Below, piece by piece: positions 13,552 to 24,957 of a stretch of DNA of 64,000 bases. Source of the stretch: Dipylidium caninum (taxonomy: Eukaryota > Platyhelminthes > Cestoda > Cyclophyllidea > Dipylidiidae); NCBI GenBank assembly GCA_017562135.1, contig QEYB01001664.1, positions 1 to 64,000 of the forward strand. Reading direction: 5' to 3'. The position numbers were made by a program, and so were the translations under genes. Position 1 is the first letter of the stretch. Every line of letters begins with the position of its first letter. The notes under the pieces are model-generated. The model was not told where the DNA came from. It saw nothing but the letters and a program-made list of their open reading frames with translations, and did not search any database.

Positions 13552-14460
13552 ATGGAAACGAGGCGTGATTTTGGCCTACATTTATTGTACTAGTGCAAGT
13601 TGATTCATAGCTCAGCTCAAGCTCCGAGAAACATTAAGGAGGCATCAAGGGATGGCTCGCCTAGTGGAAATCGTGCTCAACGATGGCTTTCACATGTTCA
13701 GTCTGACATTTTGGGGGTCGACAACGCGCCTCGGGCAAGACGACCGGGTCAGGTTGAGAAGGAGGAGCAATTGAGGACGACCATGGCATCCTGGCCACAC
13801 AAGCATTCGTACACTAGTCATTTGGCTGTGCCAAAGCACCTACGTACCATAAATAAAAAAGTCGCCTCATATGTGCCTGCTGTACGAAGAGACGCAGCTG
13901 CATATGACCGCGTGACCGCTTCAAGAGCAAGTGCGCGTCTCGGTTGCTCCCTTCGCAATACGCGCTTGCTGCCGTTTTCTCACATCATCGTCACTCGTGA
14001 TGAAAAGTGGATCCTGTATGGTGGTCGAAAACGACCAAGCAAATGGGTAGGTAGGAATACAGTTTGAAAGCACAGCCTCTAAGTAGGATTTCCACCAGAG
14101 AATTGTGGTTAGCAGGTGGTGGAGGGCCCAAGAAGCGGTCAAATATTCCTAGTTATAATACAACCAGGCGAAACTATAACAGTTGCGGAATCCCAATGCC
14201 CTGAATTTGATGTTTTGCGTGAGGAGAATGTTATGAAGGAGAAACAAGCAGTAATTCTCAATCCACACGGCGCACATTTCTGCGCGATTAGACACGATGG
14301 CCACATAAAGCTGCAATTATTGTTTTCAATTTAGCTTTTCTAAAGTATGAAATTATGCAACATTATCCAAATTGACCCGACTTCTCACCGACTGATTGTT
14401 ACCTTTATCGCAATTAAGAATTGTTTTTTTAGGAACACAGATGCTGTACTCAAAATGATC
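13552..14460 (+). pseudogene. mariner transposase, inactivated
   Basis: Homology runs through one frame from ATG 13552: the helix-turn-helix N-terminal part (RNIKEASRDG), the linker around APRARRPGQVEKEEQL, then the catalytic core with IVTRDEKWILY, where the first catalytic Asp is present, and QPGETIT and REENVMKEKQAVIL further on. In-frame stops occur at 13591-13593, 14065-14067, 14080-14082 and 14110-14112. A frameshift near 14335-14358 puts the YSPDLAPSD-like segment into another frame. The second catalytic Asp position (HDNARPH in active elements) reads PHGAH, so it is lost. The protein cannot be active. Confidence 0.88.
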
Positions 14461-14656
14461 TTATACTAGATTTTAAGCCTATTATTGAGTCGGAAAATTG
14501 ACTTTTCGCAGAGGTTCATATGACTTATTCAATTTAATAATGTATGACGTGGAAGCTAATGAAAATTGTGTAGATTTATTGTAATAACTAGTGTAAACCA
14601 CTTCCTTTTTTGTCTTCTACTAATATTCAATACCCGTTTTATAGGTTCCAACTTAG

Positions 14657-17600
14657 TAGAAAATATGTAGGCGAAGCCGGTTCAAAAGGCTGGGTGTGAG
14701 AGTTTCTCTAATTTTTTCATCAGAGCTACCATTTTAATACATTTTTTCAAGTCGGGAAAACGAAGCCTATCGCTACTTTTGGACTCTAAATGCATATTAT
14801 TTTACTTATCAAAGGCATCCCTCATTTTGGGATGTTATTTTTACCATTAAACATAATCCAGTTAAGCTTTTGAAAATTAGGGACATTATCATCTCATCCT
14901 CGTGACGGTAAATCGCCTCGACTGCAAGTCATATATTCCAATTTTCTGTTTAGCTTGCATCTTCAACTAAGCTATAAGTTAAATTTGTAAATGAAAAGTC
15001 ACGATTAAATGTCACCTAATTAAAATAAATAGGGTTTCTTTCCACTCATTCCCTCTTGGTGCTTTCTTCTCCTCCCCAGCCTCCCTCCCATTCAGCCCCA
15101 CGCCTTGAGAAATTGTATTATTCGCATTGTGTGCGCAACTGAATTGTCAGAATAACACTTGCCAAAGAAGGCGGCCACTGCCATGTCAATAAGCTTTAAC
15201 CTGTGGCCAGTGGATGGGTATTTCGTGATTTTCACTTCCCTCGTGATATATCAAAAGTGAGAGACAACGAACAGCACTTCCGTCGAAATGACAATTTGTC
15301 GGAGTTGGGACCACTCCACTTCCCTCAAATTCTTGACAAGCGGGAGGCTACAGATACGTTTCGTTATTAGGAAGGTCGGAGAACTAATGTGCATGATTAT
15401 ACCTTTAACGGTTTAAACCTTTGCGACTTATTTTAATACGGTCGATTGAAGCATAATCAAATCCCCTGAAGGCTTGTAACATTGCCAATAATAACTGGAG
15501 TGTTATACACTTTTCTTTTATGAAATTCACCTACTCCCGTCTGTAGATCAACCTCTAACGGACTTGTACTTGAACATTAGGTGGACCAATCAAATCCCCG
15601 ATACTGTTGCGTGTATCACAACACTTATCTGACAAGAGTACTTTGTAGCATGTAGTTTGATAATAATTCGCAGTCTTAATTAAGTACTCAATTGTATGCA
15701 TCTTTATGGGATATTGCTACAGTGTTATGATCTCAATGATTGGTTTACTATTGCCGACTTTGCGTGTCTGAAAAACATTTTCAGTTAACCAATGGGCAAC
15801 AGGAGAAAATTCCTCTCTGGTGATTGGTTTATTTAGAGTGGAAGTGAGGGCATGCGTTAAATGTCTTCGTTATGAATTAAGCGATATTCTTGCCTGTAAC
15901 ACTCTGGATGACCGATTATATCCTCTAAAGCACGGAAGTTAACTCGACTGGGTTAAACATCATTTGAAGTTTGAAGGAGGAGCCGGTGACAAATTGTTAT
16001 CTCTATGATTAAAGGCTACTTACCGCAGGAATACCTATTTTGTGTTCATAACAGATATTTCAGGAATCATTTGTGGAAACGGTGAAGAGGAACGTGTTCA
16101 TAACCCCATCTGTCGCTTTGACAAACAATTTGACAGCCGGATTGTGCAACCGGGGAAACTTGCTCGTTTCGGAAATCTTTAGGTTAGTTTGGAATCTGTC
16201 TCCGTTCTCAGACTTTCAACGCAAGTTGCTTGCAGCGCCAGCAAAGTCGGGAGAATATTTCAAGTTCATCGATGATTTGCTTTCTTGACGTATTTTCGGT
16301 TTTTTCCATTTGAATAAATGGAAACTTCTGTACTAAAAAGTTATCAAGGAATTTGAATGTACTGGATAGCGCCAACGAGACATAAATTATTAACCTTTAC
16401 TACGCTTAGCAAATCACGCACTGCTTTCAAATGCTATTTCCCCAACGCGAATTTTAAAATGACTTATACCTAGCTTCATCTGACGATAAATAATTTAAGG
16501 CTTAATTTCGGGCATAATTACCCATGTGATACTTTAAACCGAGGAGGGCCCAAAGGTGCGCTTACTGTACAAAAAATTATGAAGGAAAGACATTTTGAAA
16601 TTCCCTTTATTGGTGGACGAACTCTTTATTCCCCGACGTCATTGGAAATGGTTTCCGCTTATATTTGCTTTCTTTTCCTCATGGAGTTGTAAAGTCTAAC
16701 TCGCAACCGAACCGACTTGGACGAAAATAATTCACAGCAAAAAAATTTTCCACGATAAAATAAGTCACCCATAGGCATTATCTTGTGAAAAGTATGAAAT
16801 TCTTATTGAAAAACTTATTCGGGGTTTAAACACCAGAAGAAATAATAACACATGGGCATTGTAATTCCCGGCCCAAAAGGCTATGCAGACTGCAACTGTT
16901 AGACATGTAGACAATATATGACCTAGTTGAACAAATAAACCGCCGTCTGGCACAGTTTTTGGAGGAGTATTTGAAATTTGACGACATTGTAGCTACAGGT
17001 GATTTTTATATGTTTGAGGTGCAGTACATTAGAGGATTAAGTAATCTACTACAATCCCGTCACGTTTGTGTTTTAACTGGCGTCCTTAAAGGAAAACGCG
17101 CTGTTGCCTTTGAGGGAAATGGCTATTTAAATTGCGAGCGTACGTTAGCTGAGTGATATTTGCGGCGGTCAGTATGCCTTTCGAACAAGCTAATGGACTC
17201 ACATTAATTTAATTAACGTGTTGACTTTAGACTATAATATACGTCAAGGCGAACCGAACTACTTTACGAGAAAACTCATTAGAATGTTAATTCAGCACGA
17301 ACAGATGTTCGACTAAGCACATATTTACCCTCAACTAAGGTTGAATTTACCGATAACAGATCAACATATTTCCAACGATAGTAAGAATTTAGATTTCGGT
17401 AGGTGCATCATTTTGGGTCAGTTCTGCGATCCAGACTAAGGAAACTCTGTACAAATTATGTAGTTGAAAGTTAAGCTAACTACTTCATGGGACTTGTAAA
17501 GTATTTCACTCAGGTTGTCAAAACTTAGTTGGTTTGCATTAATTCTGCCTGTTATAGGTTTGTTGCATTTAGAATATTTTGTTTAGCTTTTCCCACATTG

Positions 17601-18315
17601 CCCTAGGTTTCTATGGCGACCCAGACAACCGCATTTAACCGTCGATGAGCGAAAACTTTGGGACGCACACCAATAGAAAACCCCGCCCCACCTTCCTTAG
17701 CATTTTTAATAAAATGGATTGGCCCGAACTCAGTAATATGAGACCTTGTAGACATCTTTCCCTTAAATAAACATTTTATCAATGGGAAAACTTGCATTGT
17801 TCACGACCACATACATAGACGTTTCATACATGTCATCTGAAGTTTTACTATTGGCGGACCATATCGCACGAGGAAACTTGGTGTATCGCCTGAAAAAAAT
17901 AATAACACGACCCAAACCCTCTATCTTATTTCACAGATCTAAAACATTACGGGTCTTCCTGATACTGGTTGCCACAAAGAATAGACATAGTTGAAAAATG
18001 GGTAGCATCAGGTGACTAATAAACTTCACTGCCACAGTAGACCACTTTTCTGTAGATTCCTGCTTAATCAACCCGCCACTTTAAGGGTGCAGGGGCCTCA
18101 AATCAGCAAAAAGTTGTCTTCTAAGTTCGATTCGCATAGGAAAAATGAAAATCAGGACTGATGACCTATTTAAACAATCGCCTTTGTACGTCTTCATATA
18201 TAGATGCACCAGCAAAACGCCTTAAGAACATTGCTGACAGGGGAGGCATGTATTTGACAAGTAATCATTTGCAATATGTGGCGACTTCCACGCAAGCAGT
18301 CAAAAATAGTAGGCA
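14657..18315. other. intergenic, with one weak terminal-exon candidate
   Basis: Nothing supported except the frame at 16063-16288, listed separately. Other frames are short and featureless. Confidence 0.4.
16063..16288 (+). other. possible terminal coding exon, unidentified
   Basis: An acceptor-like tttcag precedes an open frame beginning ESFVETVKRN and ending FKFIDDLLS with a stop at 16286-16288. An AATAAA lies at 16313-16318, unusually close. I recognise no family and found no partner exon upstream, so it may be chance. Confidence 0.2.
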
Positions 18316-18321
18316 TTTATT
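18316..18321 (-). promoter_or_regulatory. poly(A) signal of frataxin
   Basis: AATAAA on the - strand, about 33 nt past the frataxin stop codon. Confidence 0.6.
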
Positions 18322-18353
18322 CAAAAAATGATAGTGCATGAAAGATGTTGAGG

Positions 18354-18869
18354 TCATAACAAAGGCGCCTTAAAGGATACGCTTGAGTGCACAATTTCTG
18401 AAACCTCACTGGAAAGAAGCTGAAGTAGGTCAGTCTGGTCATGATTGTAAACCCATGAGCCGTTGGAAATGCAGTCATATCGTTTGGGACCACTTTTCGG
18501 GGACGATAACCAAATCTGTTTGTTCGGATTCTGTTTATTTAAAACGTAAGTGCCGTGTTGATCGCCAAACTTGATCGTCAAGACGCCGTCAGAATAGGAA
18601 ACATCGTAGTCTGGACCAAGGTCGAAGTTATCGGAAAGATCCTCGAAGGCACTGAAAAGATATTCCAGAACATGACTGCTTTTTTTGTCGAATTCAAAAG
18701 ACGATAATTTCGACGTTGATGTTGCGTGGACTGAGGGTAGTTTTGCGAAAGCGGCACTGCCAGTGCAGATAAGATTGGCGCGTGCCGTTCTGCTCGAAGG
18801 GAGATAAAGATTGTTTTTTATACAAAGGTGGCGACTTCGGGAAAAGAATCTGAGTCTGGTACTCCACAT
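18354..18869 (-). CDS. FXN: frataxin, mitochondrial
   Basis: Frataxin is the mitochondrial matrix protein that binds the cysteine desulfurase complex and speeds sulfur transfer for Fe-S cluster assembly. The 171-residue single-exon frame has an Arg/Ser-rich N-terminus (MWSTRLRFFSRSRHL) fitting a targeting peptide. The conserved domain covers about residues 68-165, with an acidic first helix (EYLFSAFEDLSDN), the strand YDVSYSDGVLTIKFG, and the signature YVLNKQNPNKQIWLSSPKSG, followed by GSWVYNH. Length is near the family norm (about 210 in human, shorter in invertebrates). A good acceptor-like gtcgcag lies about 20 nt upstream of the ATG. A small same-strand ORF ends 293 bp upstream, which leaves room for a trans-spliced dicistron. 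Confidence 0.96.
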   Translation of the reverse strand: MWSTRLRFFSRSRHLCIKNNLYLPSSRTARANLICTGSAAFAKLPSVHATSTSKLSSFEFDKKSSHVLEYLFSAFEDLSDNFDLGPDYDVSYSDGVLTIKFGDQHGTYVLNKQNPNKQIWLSSPKSGPKRYDCISNGSWVYNHDQTDLLQLLSSEVSEIVHSSVSFKAPLL

Positions 18870-19162
18870 TAATGAATGATAGAAAGCGGCTGCGACAGAA
18901 CGAAGCCTGCTTCAAATATCGCGGCGCTCGTAAAAAGAGGCATGCGCTCAAATGCGGTTATCAAACATTATGGACACAATTACCAATGCTTCGAGTGGAG
19001 TAATTTATAAAATGCATTAATTTGATTAGGAGTGACACAGAGAGTTGCCACTCCTTAAGACACGAAAAGGTTTCCTTTTGCGCCAAGTAGCACCAATAAG
19101 ACTGCTATCCTTGCTCATCAAGCTTGATGTCATTTCGCCTCAGTGATGATTCAATTTTAAAT

Positions 19163-19396
19163 TTATGCTTTATTTATCATGTGGATATTCTGTATATCAT
19201 CTGGCAGACTTTTATGTCCCAAGATTTGCTGTGCCCTAAGCACCCACTTTTCATATGGCTCAAAGGACATCACTTGTAGTCGCGAATTCATTTTATATAA
19301 TAATTTGAGAGCAGAATTGTAGCTTCCTGGTATTACGTGGTGTGCACTGAGTGCCTCAACTGGAATACACACTTTCCTTCCTTTTAAGTATTTCAT
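19163..19396 (-). CDS. small protein of 77 residues, unidentified
   Basis: The frame opens at ATG 19396 and stops at 19163. It starts MKYLKGRKVCIPVEAL and contains SYNSALKLLYKMNSRL and YEKWVLRAQQIL, which read like amphipathic helices with realistic composition. I do not recognise the family. It sits between the divergent WDR20 start (19483) and frataxin, same strand as frataxin. An AATAAA overlaps its final codons. An acceptor-like ttag abuts the ATG, so it could be a terminal exon of a longer gene or follow a spliced leader. It could also be a chance frame in the promoter interval. Confidence 0.4.
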   Translation of the reverse strand: MKYLKGRKVCIPVEALSAHHVIPGSYNSALKLLYKMNSRLQVMSFEPYEKWVLRAQQILGHKSLPDDIQNIHMINKA

Positions 19397-19482
19397 CTAA
19401 CGCGGGTTATTTGGATGTCCTCCTCCGTGTTATTTCGCGTTTCCTCTTATGATCTTAAATTATTTTCTCTCTCCGATTGACA
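19397..19482. promoter_or_regulatory. intergenic region between small ORF and WDR20 starts
   Basis: Only 86 bp separate the ATG of WDR20 (+) from that of the 77-codon ORF (-). If the small ORF is real, this is a compact divergent promoter. If not, the shared WDR20/frataxin promoter interval is 18870-19482. No TATA box stands out. Confidence 0.35.
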
Positions 19483-22400
19483 ATGTCCATCATCTATGGA
19501 CACAAAGACGTTTTGGAATACTTTGAAACTCCTGAGGGCATTTATAAGTTGAAAGCTGTTTTATCGCCTAAATGCCTACCGAATATCCCTCAATCGGGCC
19601 GTCCGTCATCGGTTCGTCTGTCGTTCTGTGATAGCAGAAGTGTGTGTTGCATTAATTCTGGCAGGGATGTTTGCATTTACCCTATTTTAGGGTGTAGAGT
19701 ACGTTCTTTTTAAGGTTCATTCTCATTTTCAGATATTTGATTCCCATGCCCCTGCGAAACAAACTTTTAAAACTACTCCTGTATGTCATGATTTCGGGGT
19801 TTCTTCACTATTGCTCGTGGGCTTTGCCGCAGGTGAAATTCATATGATCGACCCATTCCACAAGGAATTTTGCAAAGTCTTTAATGAAGAGGTTGAGTTT
19901 TTTTCTTTTTCCTTATATTCACTATTTAGAAATACATCGAACGTACATCCGTGACATGCATTCGTTGGGTTCCCTATTCTACAAATCAGTTTCTTGTAGC
20001 TTATGCAAGTGGACATATGTATCTTTACAATGAAGAACTTCCTTGTAGCCCAACTCCTCCTGTCTACCAAATGTTCAAACGGAGCTCAAGTTATGTTGTA
20101 TACACTTGCAAGACTAAGTCGACTTGCAATCCTCTCTATAATTGGGCTCTCACAAATGTTCCCTCTGATTCATTGCAGTCCAAACTTTTTGAAGATTGTG
20201 ATGTTTCAACCGCGCCGCTCTCTTCCATTAATCAGTTTTCTTTTTCTACCTGTGGGAAATATCTCGCTGTTGTCACTGAGGATGGATATCTCCGCGTTTT
20301 TGATTACCATCGAATGCACCTCTATGTACGCTTATTCGATAGCTTATGATCACACTTTTATTTGCATGTACTGATGTGCTTTTCTTCTGTGAAGGGTTTT
20401 ATGCGATCTTATTTTGGTGGTCTCACATGTGTGGACTGGTCACCAGACGGCAAGTATGTGGTCGTTGGTGGGCAAGATGATCTTATTACGATTTGGTCCT
20501 TCAATGCTCAAGCCGTGATTTGCCGTGGTCAAGGTCACAAATCCTGGACTAGTGTGGTCCGTTTTGACCCCTTTGTCTATTCCCCTTCCCTTTGTAATGG
20601 TTCTACTGCGCCGAAAGATCTTGGGACGGCTTCGGATCCACTCTCCTCTGATGTCGCGTTGCATCATCTTAACTCCTCTTCAGCACCTGATTCTGACCCA
20701 GCCTTCCGTACCTATCGGTAGGTTTATGTCTTTGTTCATCTTTTTTAGTTTGGGTTCCGTAGGTCAGGATACGTTTCTATGCCTCTGGGAGTTGACAGAG
20801 GACGTTATTCGCCAAGGCCTTCGTTTCTCCACACATTACAACCAATTCAGCGACAGTGGACGTGTTTTGGGAGGGCTCTCCTCCTCTGCGTCTACTTCCG
20901 CTTGTACTGAGAGTACGATAGACGGGTTTGAGAGGAGTCGCACCGTTCCTCGGAGCAGTGGAGGTGGAAAGCGTAAACCCTTCCTCTGCAGCTTTCGCTC
21001 TCCATTGCCCTTAGCATCGCGACACATGGACCAGGTTGATGTATCCGGCAAGTCATCCGCTCTTTCTGACAGTGGATGTCTCTCTTTACCTTATGACAGG
21101 CGTCCCGGAGATGGAGTTACCGGAAACAACTCTCCCGACATTTTGTCCAAAGAGTGAGTGTGGTCATGTGTGACCAGAAGATTGGTTAGATGCCCCCTTT
21201 CGTCACCGCATTTAGGCAGTATAAATTAAATCGGCTTAGGTTTAGCTCAATTGTTGTTGCGAATATTCTAGTTTAATCTTGACCAGATAGTCTTTAATTT
21301 TTGAAGCTTTGAGAATTCGTGATTTCTTGCCCACATCGACACCTGTACCATTACCTAACTCGTTTGTCTCCCTAGCTCACACTAGATAGTATAACGCATT
21401 TGAACAAATGGTTACTTTTTATTTGGAACTTTGAGTTTTCTATCGACAGTGCTCAGCTCCCTTCGCTTTGTTTTTTTAGAATCTTGCATCTATTTAGCAA
21501 TAACTTCTTGTTTATTTTTGGTAAACTGACATCACCACATCATGTAGAAATAGGAAATCTCCTCGGTTGAACTAAATTCTCGTGGCAACTCACTACTATA
21601 AAATTCACCTTATTCGATTAAAAAGATTATTAATGGTTACTTATCTGCGAGTCAGTTGATTTAGTAGTCACGCGGATATGTGGATTGGTCGTGTTTGTTC
21701 TTAACCACATTTTTCGAACGTTAATGAACAAAGAGAGAAGGTCCAAATTGAGGTGTGTTTTTATGATTTGCCAGATTAGGTTTTTAGAGATGGTGGTGTA
21801 TCATTTCCTTTCTCGCATACTTTATTATTTTCAAACGAAAGCTTTAAAATGTTAGCGGTTAATTTAACACAAGTTTTCTTGTTTCATGTTGATTTTTTCA
21901 ACCTTACGATTTGCTTTCTGACTAAGACTCCGTTTACTTTGACCTCGAACGATCTTTTACGTAATTGAAACATCTAGAGCATGTCTTTCGTAATTTTATT
22001 CACCCGCTTTTAGTTGTCATTCGTGTAAACTGCCAACTTCAGGGTCATTCTGTTGGCGTGAAATCTGTGAGTGACCCTAACAGTATATTTCATCTTTGAT
22101 CAATCATTGCTTAATACCGCATCTCGTGATGTTTTGCCTAATACATGCCAAACTGGGATGGGTGCTTTTATAACATTCTCCTTTAAAAAACCAACGTTAT
22201 GAATATTTAACTTTTGACTGGCTTTTATTTGCTCACTTATTCCTTCTTTTGCCGCTAGTTCCCTGCTCCCTCTATTGAATTAAAGCGTCCTAACAGGGCG
22301 ATTCTTCGTCACACTCGTTTTCGTATCAATTTTTATGTGTCAATGTGAAAAATCATAGGAGGAAGGTACTTCTTCACACATTCACTAAATGCATCGTGAT

Positions 22401-24719
22401 GTCTGCTCGATGTTGTCTAAAAGGTGCATTTAGGTATTTTTGAGAATTGTTTATTCCGGTGATTAAACATTGGGGAATAAAATCTACTATCACTCGTTTT
22501 TTTAATTTTATCTCCTCGTTGAACATGTTACAGCTGTCCCACGTCCTGTTCATGTAAAAAAAATTCATTTTTGGTGTGGTTTTTATCACCTATTAAAACT
22601 TCCTCTGCAACCCTTTCATAAAAAGCGAGAATTCGATCTGTTTTAGTTACCTTTAAATAATAGGTTCAAACCCCGATCGAGGTCCCGTTAGACTTGTATT
22701 TAACACTTGTCAAATAATTTTTCCGTTTTTTCTAGTCTTCTGGGCACGCCGAATTGTCCACGCCTGTCAGATGTGCCAATTCTTGAACCTTTCGCTAAAT
22801 TCGGCATCACTCGCGACCTCATTACTGATTTGGTCTTTCGAGAAGATAGCATCAATCTCGCCTTTCAACAGGGCATTATTCTTAGCTACTCTCGACCCGT
22901 AAGTCATGTCTGTCTCTTAACGACAACCGGTCTATAACTTCTTTTGATGAAATTCCTCGGCATGTTCAGTTGGGAATGTTGCCATGGGATTCGCTGATAT
23001 CAGTTTGACTTCATATTGAGTTTCGTGGTTGTGGTGGGTAATTAGTGCCTCAACATCGACCAAACAGTAGGTTTTTGGCTCTTGGCTTTTTGTGTTGCTG
23101 TCGCACTATCTTAGGTCTAAGGAGTGTAGAGCAGAGTTAGATAAAATGAGAAGCACTTCCTGGAGTATTCATGGTATATGTTGTTTCACATTCCCTCTTT
23201 CCCCATTATCCTCGTCCTCGAGGTCAGAGTTGAGTTTTTTCTCCGGTCATGGCCGTTAATAATACATTTGATTTAAACTGCATTTGATGCTTTTCGCATT
23301 TTTCGTCCTTTACTTAACACTAAATAAGTTATCTCCTTAATGGACCTTCTTCCCCACTATCGTGGGAATACCAGTCAGTGACGAAACTTGAGTAGAATTA
23401 ATTATTTTGCTCCACTCTTTATTCTTTCTTACTCTCAAGCGTTGTGGGCTATTAATCTGACTAGTTTTGTTTGGATGCTATATGAGGCACAAATTTCTGC
23501 CCATCACTTTCTAGTCTTCGGGTGACGATATTTTTTAATTCCGTTCCTGCCCTCATGCCACCTACCTATTCCTTTTGTCCTGCAAGGTCCACCGCCTTCT
23601 GCGTGCTAAGCCGCCATTTTCCTAATTTTCTGAACTGTTATTAAGTTACAAGGGCGCATCCACCTAACATACATTCGAAATATCCGTTTTCCCTTATTAT
23701 TTGACTTGCGAAGAGTTTATACCAAACTCCGTTGGCGGCATAACTCCTCAAACTTATTAGGGTTTTCGAGACAATCAGACTTTTCATACTCAACCTCCAA
23801 ATTGCATAGCTGTCTGAGATGGAGAAGTGGTCACACGTCTAACTTTTACTGAGCATTTACTCTTTTTGCTGAGGTGTTTTTATTTAAATATTCGCTTAGA
23901 TTTGAAATTCTTTTGAAGTCCCTTGCCACCAGCACTTCTTGCTCAAACACGTACAGTGAATGTGAAGGTTTTTTTGGTCTAGCAACCGGGCAACATCGAC
24001 TGTTGATATGCCGTACATATTTAACTAAATGATTCTTATCTCCGTGGTTGGTGGTAAATTATGTTGTTCTTTTTGATTCAAATCTAGAATTTTCATGGTC
24101 CACGTTAACACTATTCGAGGACCTCCAAATCAAGAATTTCGCTTTCATACGCCAAGTTTTCTGTCTTCTGTCTGAGTTAATCAATAGCCTTTGTAATTGA
24201 TACCCTTATCTTATTTTTTAGTCGATGAAGCGAAGTTAGCACCCTTTGGTGCTTTTAATAATTATTGTTTTAGTCTATTTTTGTTCACCTTAACATTGTT
24301 TTGGTATATGGGGAAGATTTTTCTCTGTTAATCTTCTTCCAATCGTACAGGAGATGGAGACCTGTTCTGCGGTCGCCGGTGATTTGAGCATCTTCGATAC
24401 ATCCAATCTCATTGGTGAGGGAGGCGCGGTTGAAGACGAAGACGATGACGTCGTAATTGACGAGAAAACCATTGACGTGGAATACGCGGAGGCGGCAGGC
24501 GATGAACATGCTATTGATGGGGCGAAGGACAATGACGAGGCCTCTCCTGCCCATGTTGGTTTCCTCTCCAACAATTCGGCAACGAGCAGCAGCACCACCA
24601 CCACACCTATTAACAGCAGCGGTTATCGTCAATTACGCCACCAAATCCTCTCTCCGAGCCTCCAGAATCGGATTTCGCGGCCCCCATTCGTGTCCGAATC
24701 TGCTGGTCAGGCGCTGTAA
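19483..24719 (+). CDS. WDR20: WD repeat-containing protein 20 homologue
   Basis: WDR20 is a beta-propeller cofactor that binds and activates the USP12/USP46-UAF1 deubiquitinase. Seven exons join in frame: 19483-19698, 19733-19891, 19930-20325, 20395-20717, 20749-21153, 22736-22898 and 24351-24719, giving 676 residues. Family hallmarks run in order: [89 protein letters not shown] and, after a Ser-rich insertion, [17 protein letters not shown]. The last exon codes a strongly acidic tail ([11 protein letters not shown]) with no counterpart I recall in vertebrates. The first four introns are 34, 38, 69 and 31 nt; the last two are 1582 and 1452 nt. ATG 19483 is chosen over the TTG six bases earlier. 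The tail exon is the least certain, but its splice sites and phase fit. Confidence 0.94.
20718..20748 (+). other. 31-nt intron in WDR20
   Basis: Starts GTAGGT and ends TTTTTTAG. Removal joins ...TATCG to TTTGGG and restores the conserved GSVGQD strand in phase. This is close to the lower size limit known for spliceosomal introns. Confidence 0.85.
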
Positions 24720-24951
24720 TGGGAATAATGCCATCGACGATGTTTATTTAATCTAATGTCTTTCAATGCACACTTCTATTTCTACATCCCCCAACCCTCT
24801 TCCATGCCATCCCTGTCAGTCTATCTGAATGTTATCTACCTTGCGTACTTGTGTGTGCTCACATCAGACGTTACAATTTATGACATTTGTAAATTCGAGT
24901 GAAATGCTATAGATGTACGTAAATGGGATGCCCTCATTTCCTTTTAGTTTG

Positions 24952-24957
24952 ATTAAA
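24952..24957 (+). promoter_or_regulatory. candidate WDR20 poly(A) signal (ATTAAA)
   Basis: ATTAAA lies 233 nt after the stop, preceded by T-rich sequence. Confidence 0.4.

Larger units (their letters stand above)
13368..14656 (+). mobile_element. degenerate mariner (Tc1/mariner) DNA transposon
   Basis: The element is about 1289 bp, the normal length for mariner. It starts with TTAGGTTGG, a typical mariner terminal sequence. About 184 nt of leader separate this from the transposase start at 13552. At the other end TTCCAACTTAG (14646-14656) is a decayed match to the reverse complement of the 5' end, about 11 of 15 positions, followed by TA. The transposase is inactivated. The internal decay shows an old insertion, unlike the fresh inverted duplication just upstream of it. 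Confidence 0.85.

Noticed and set aside
22655..22700. GGTTCAAACCC resembling a tRNA B box
   Set aside because: No matching A box, acceptor stem or anticodon arm upstream at tRNA spacing.
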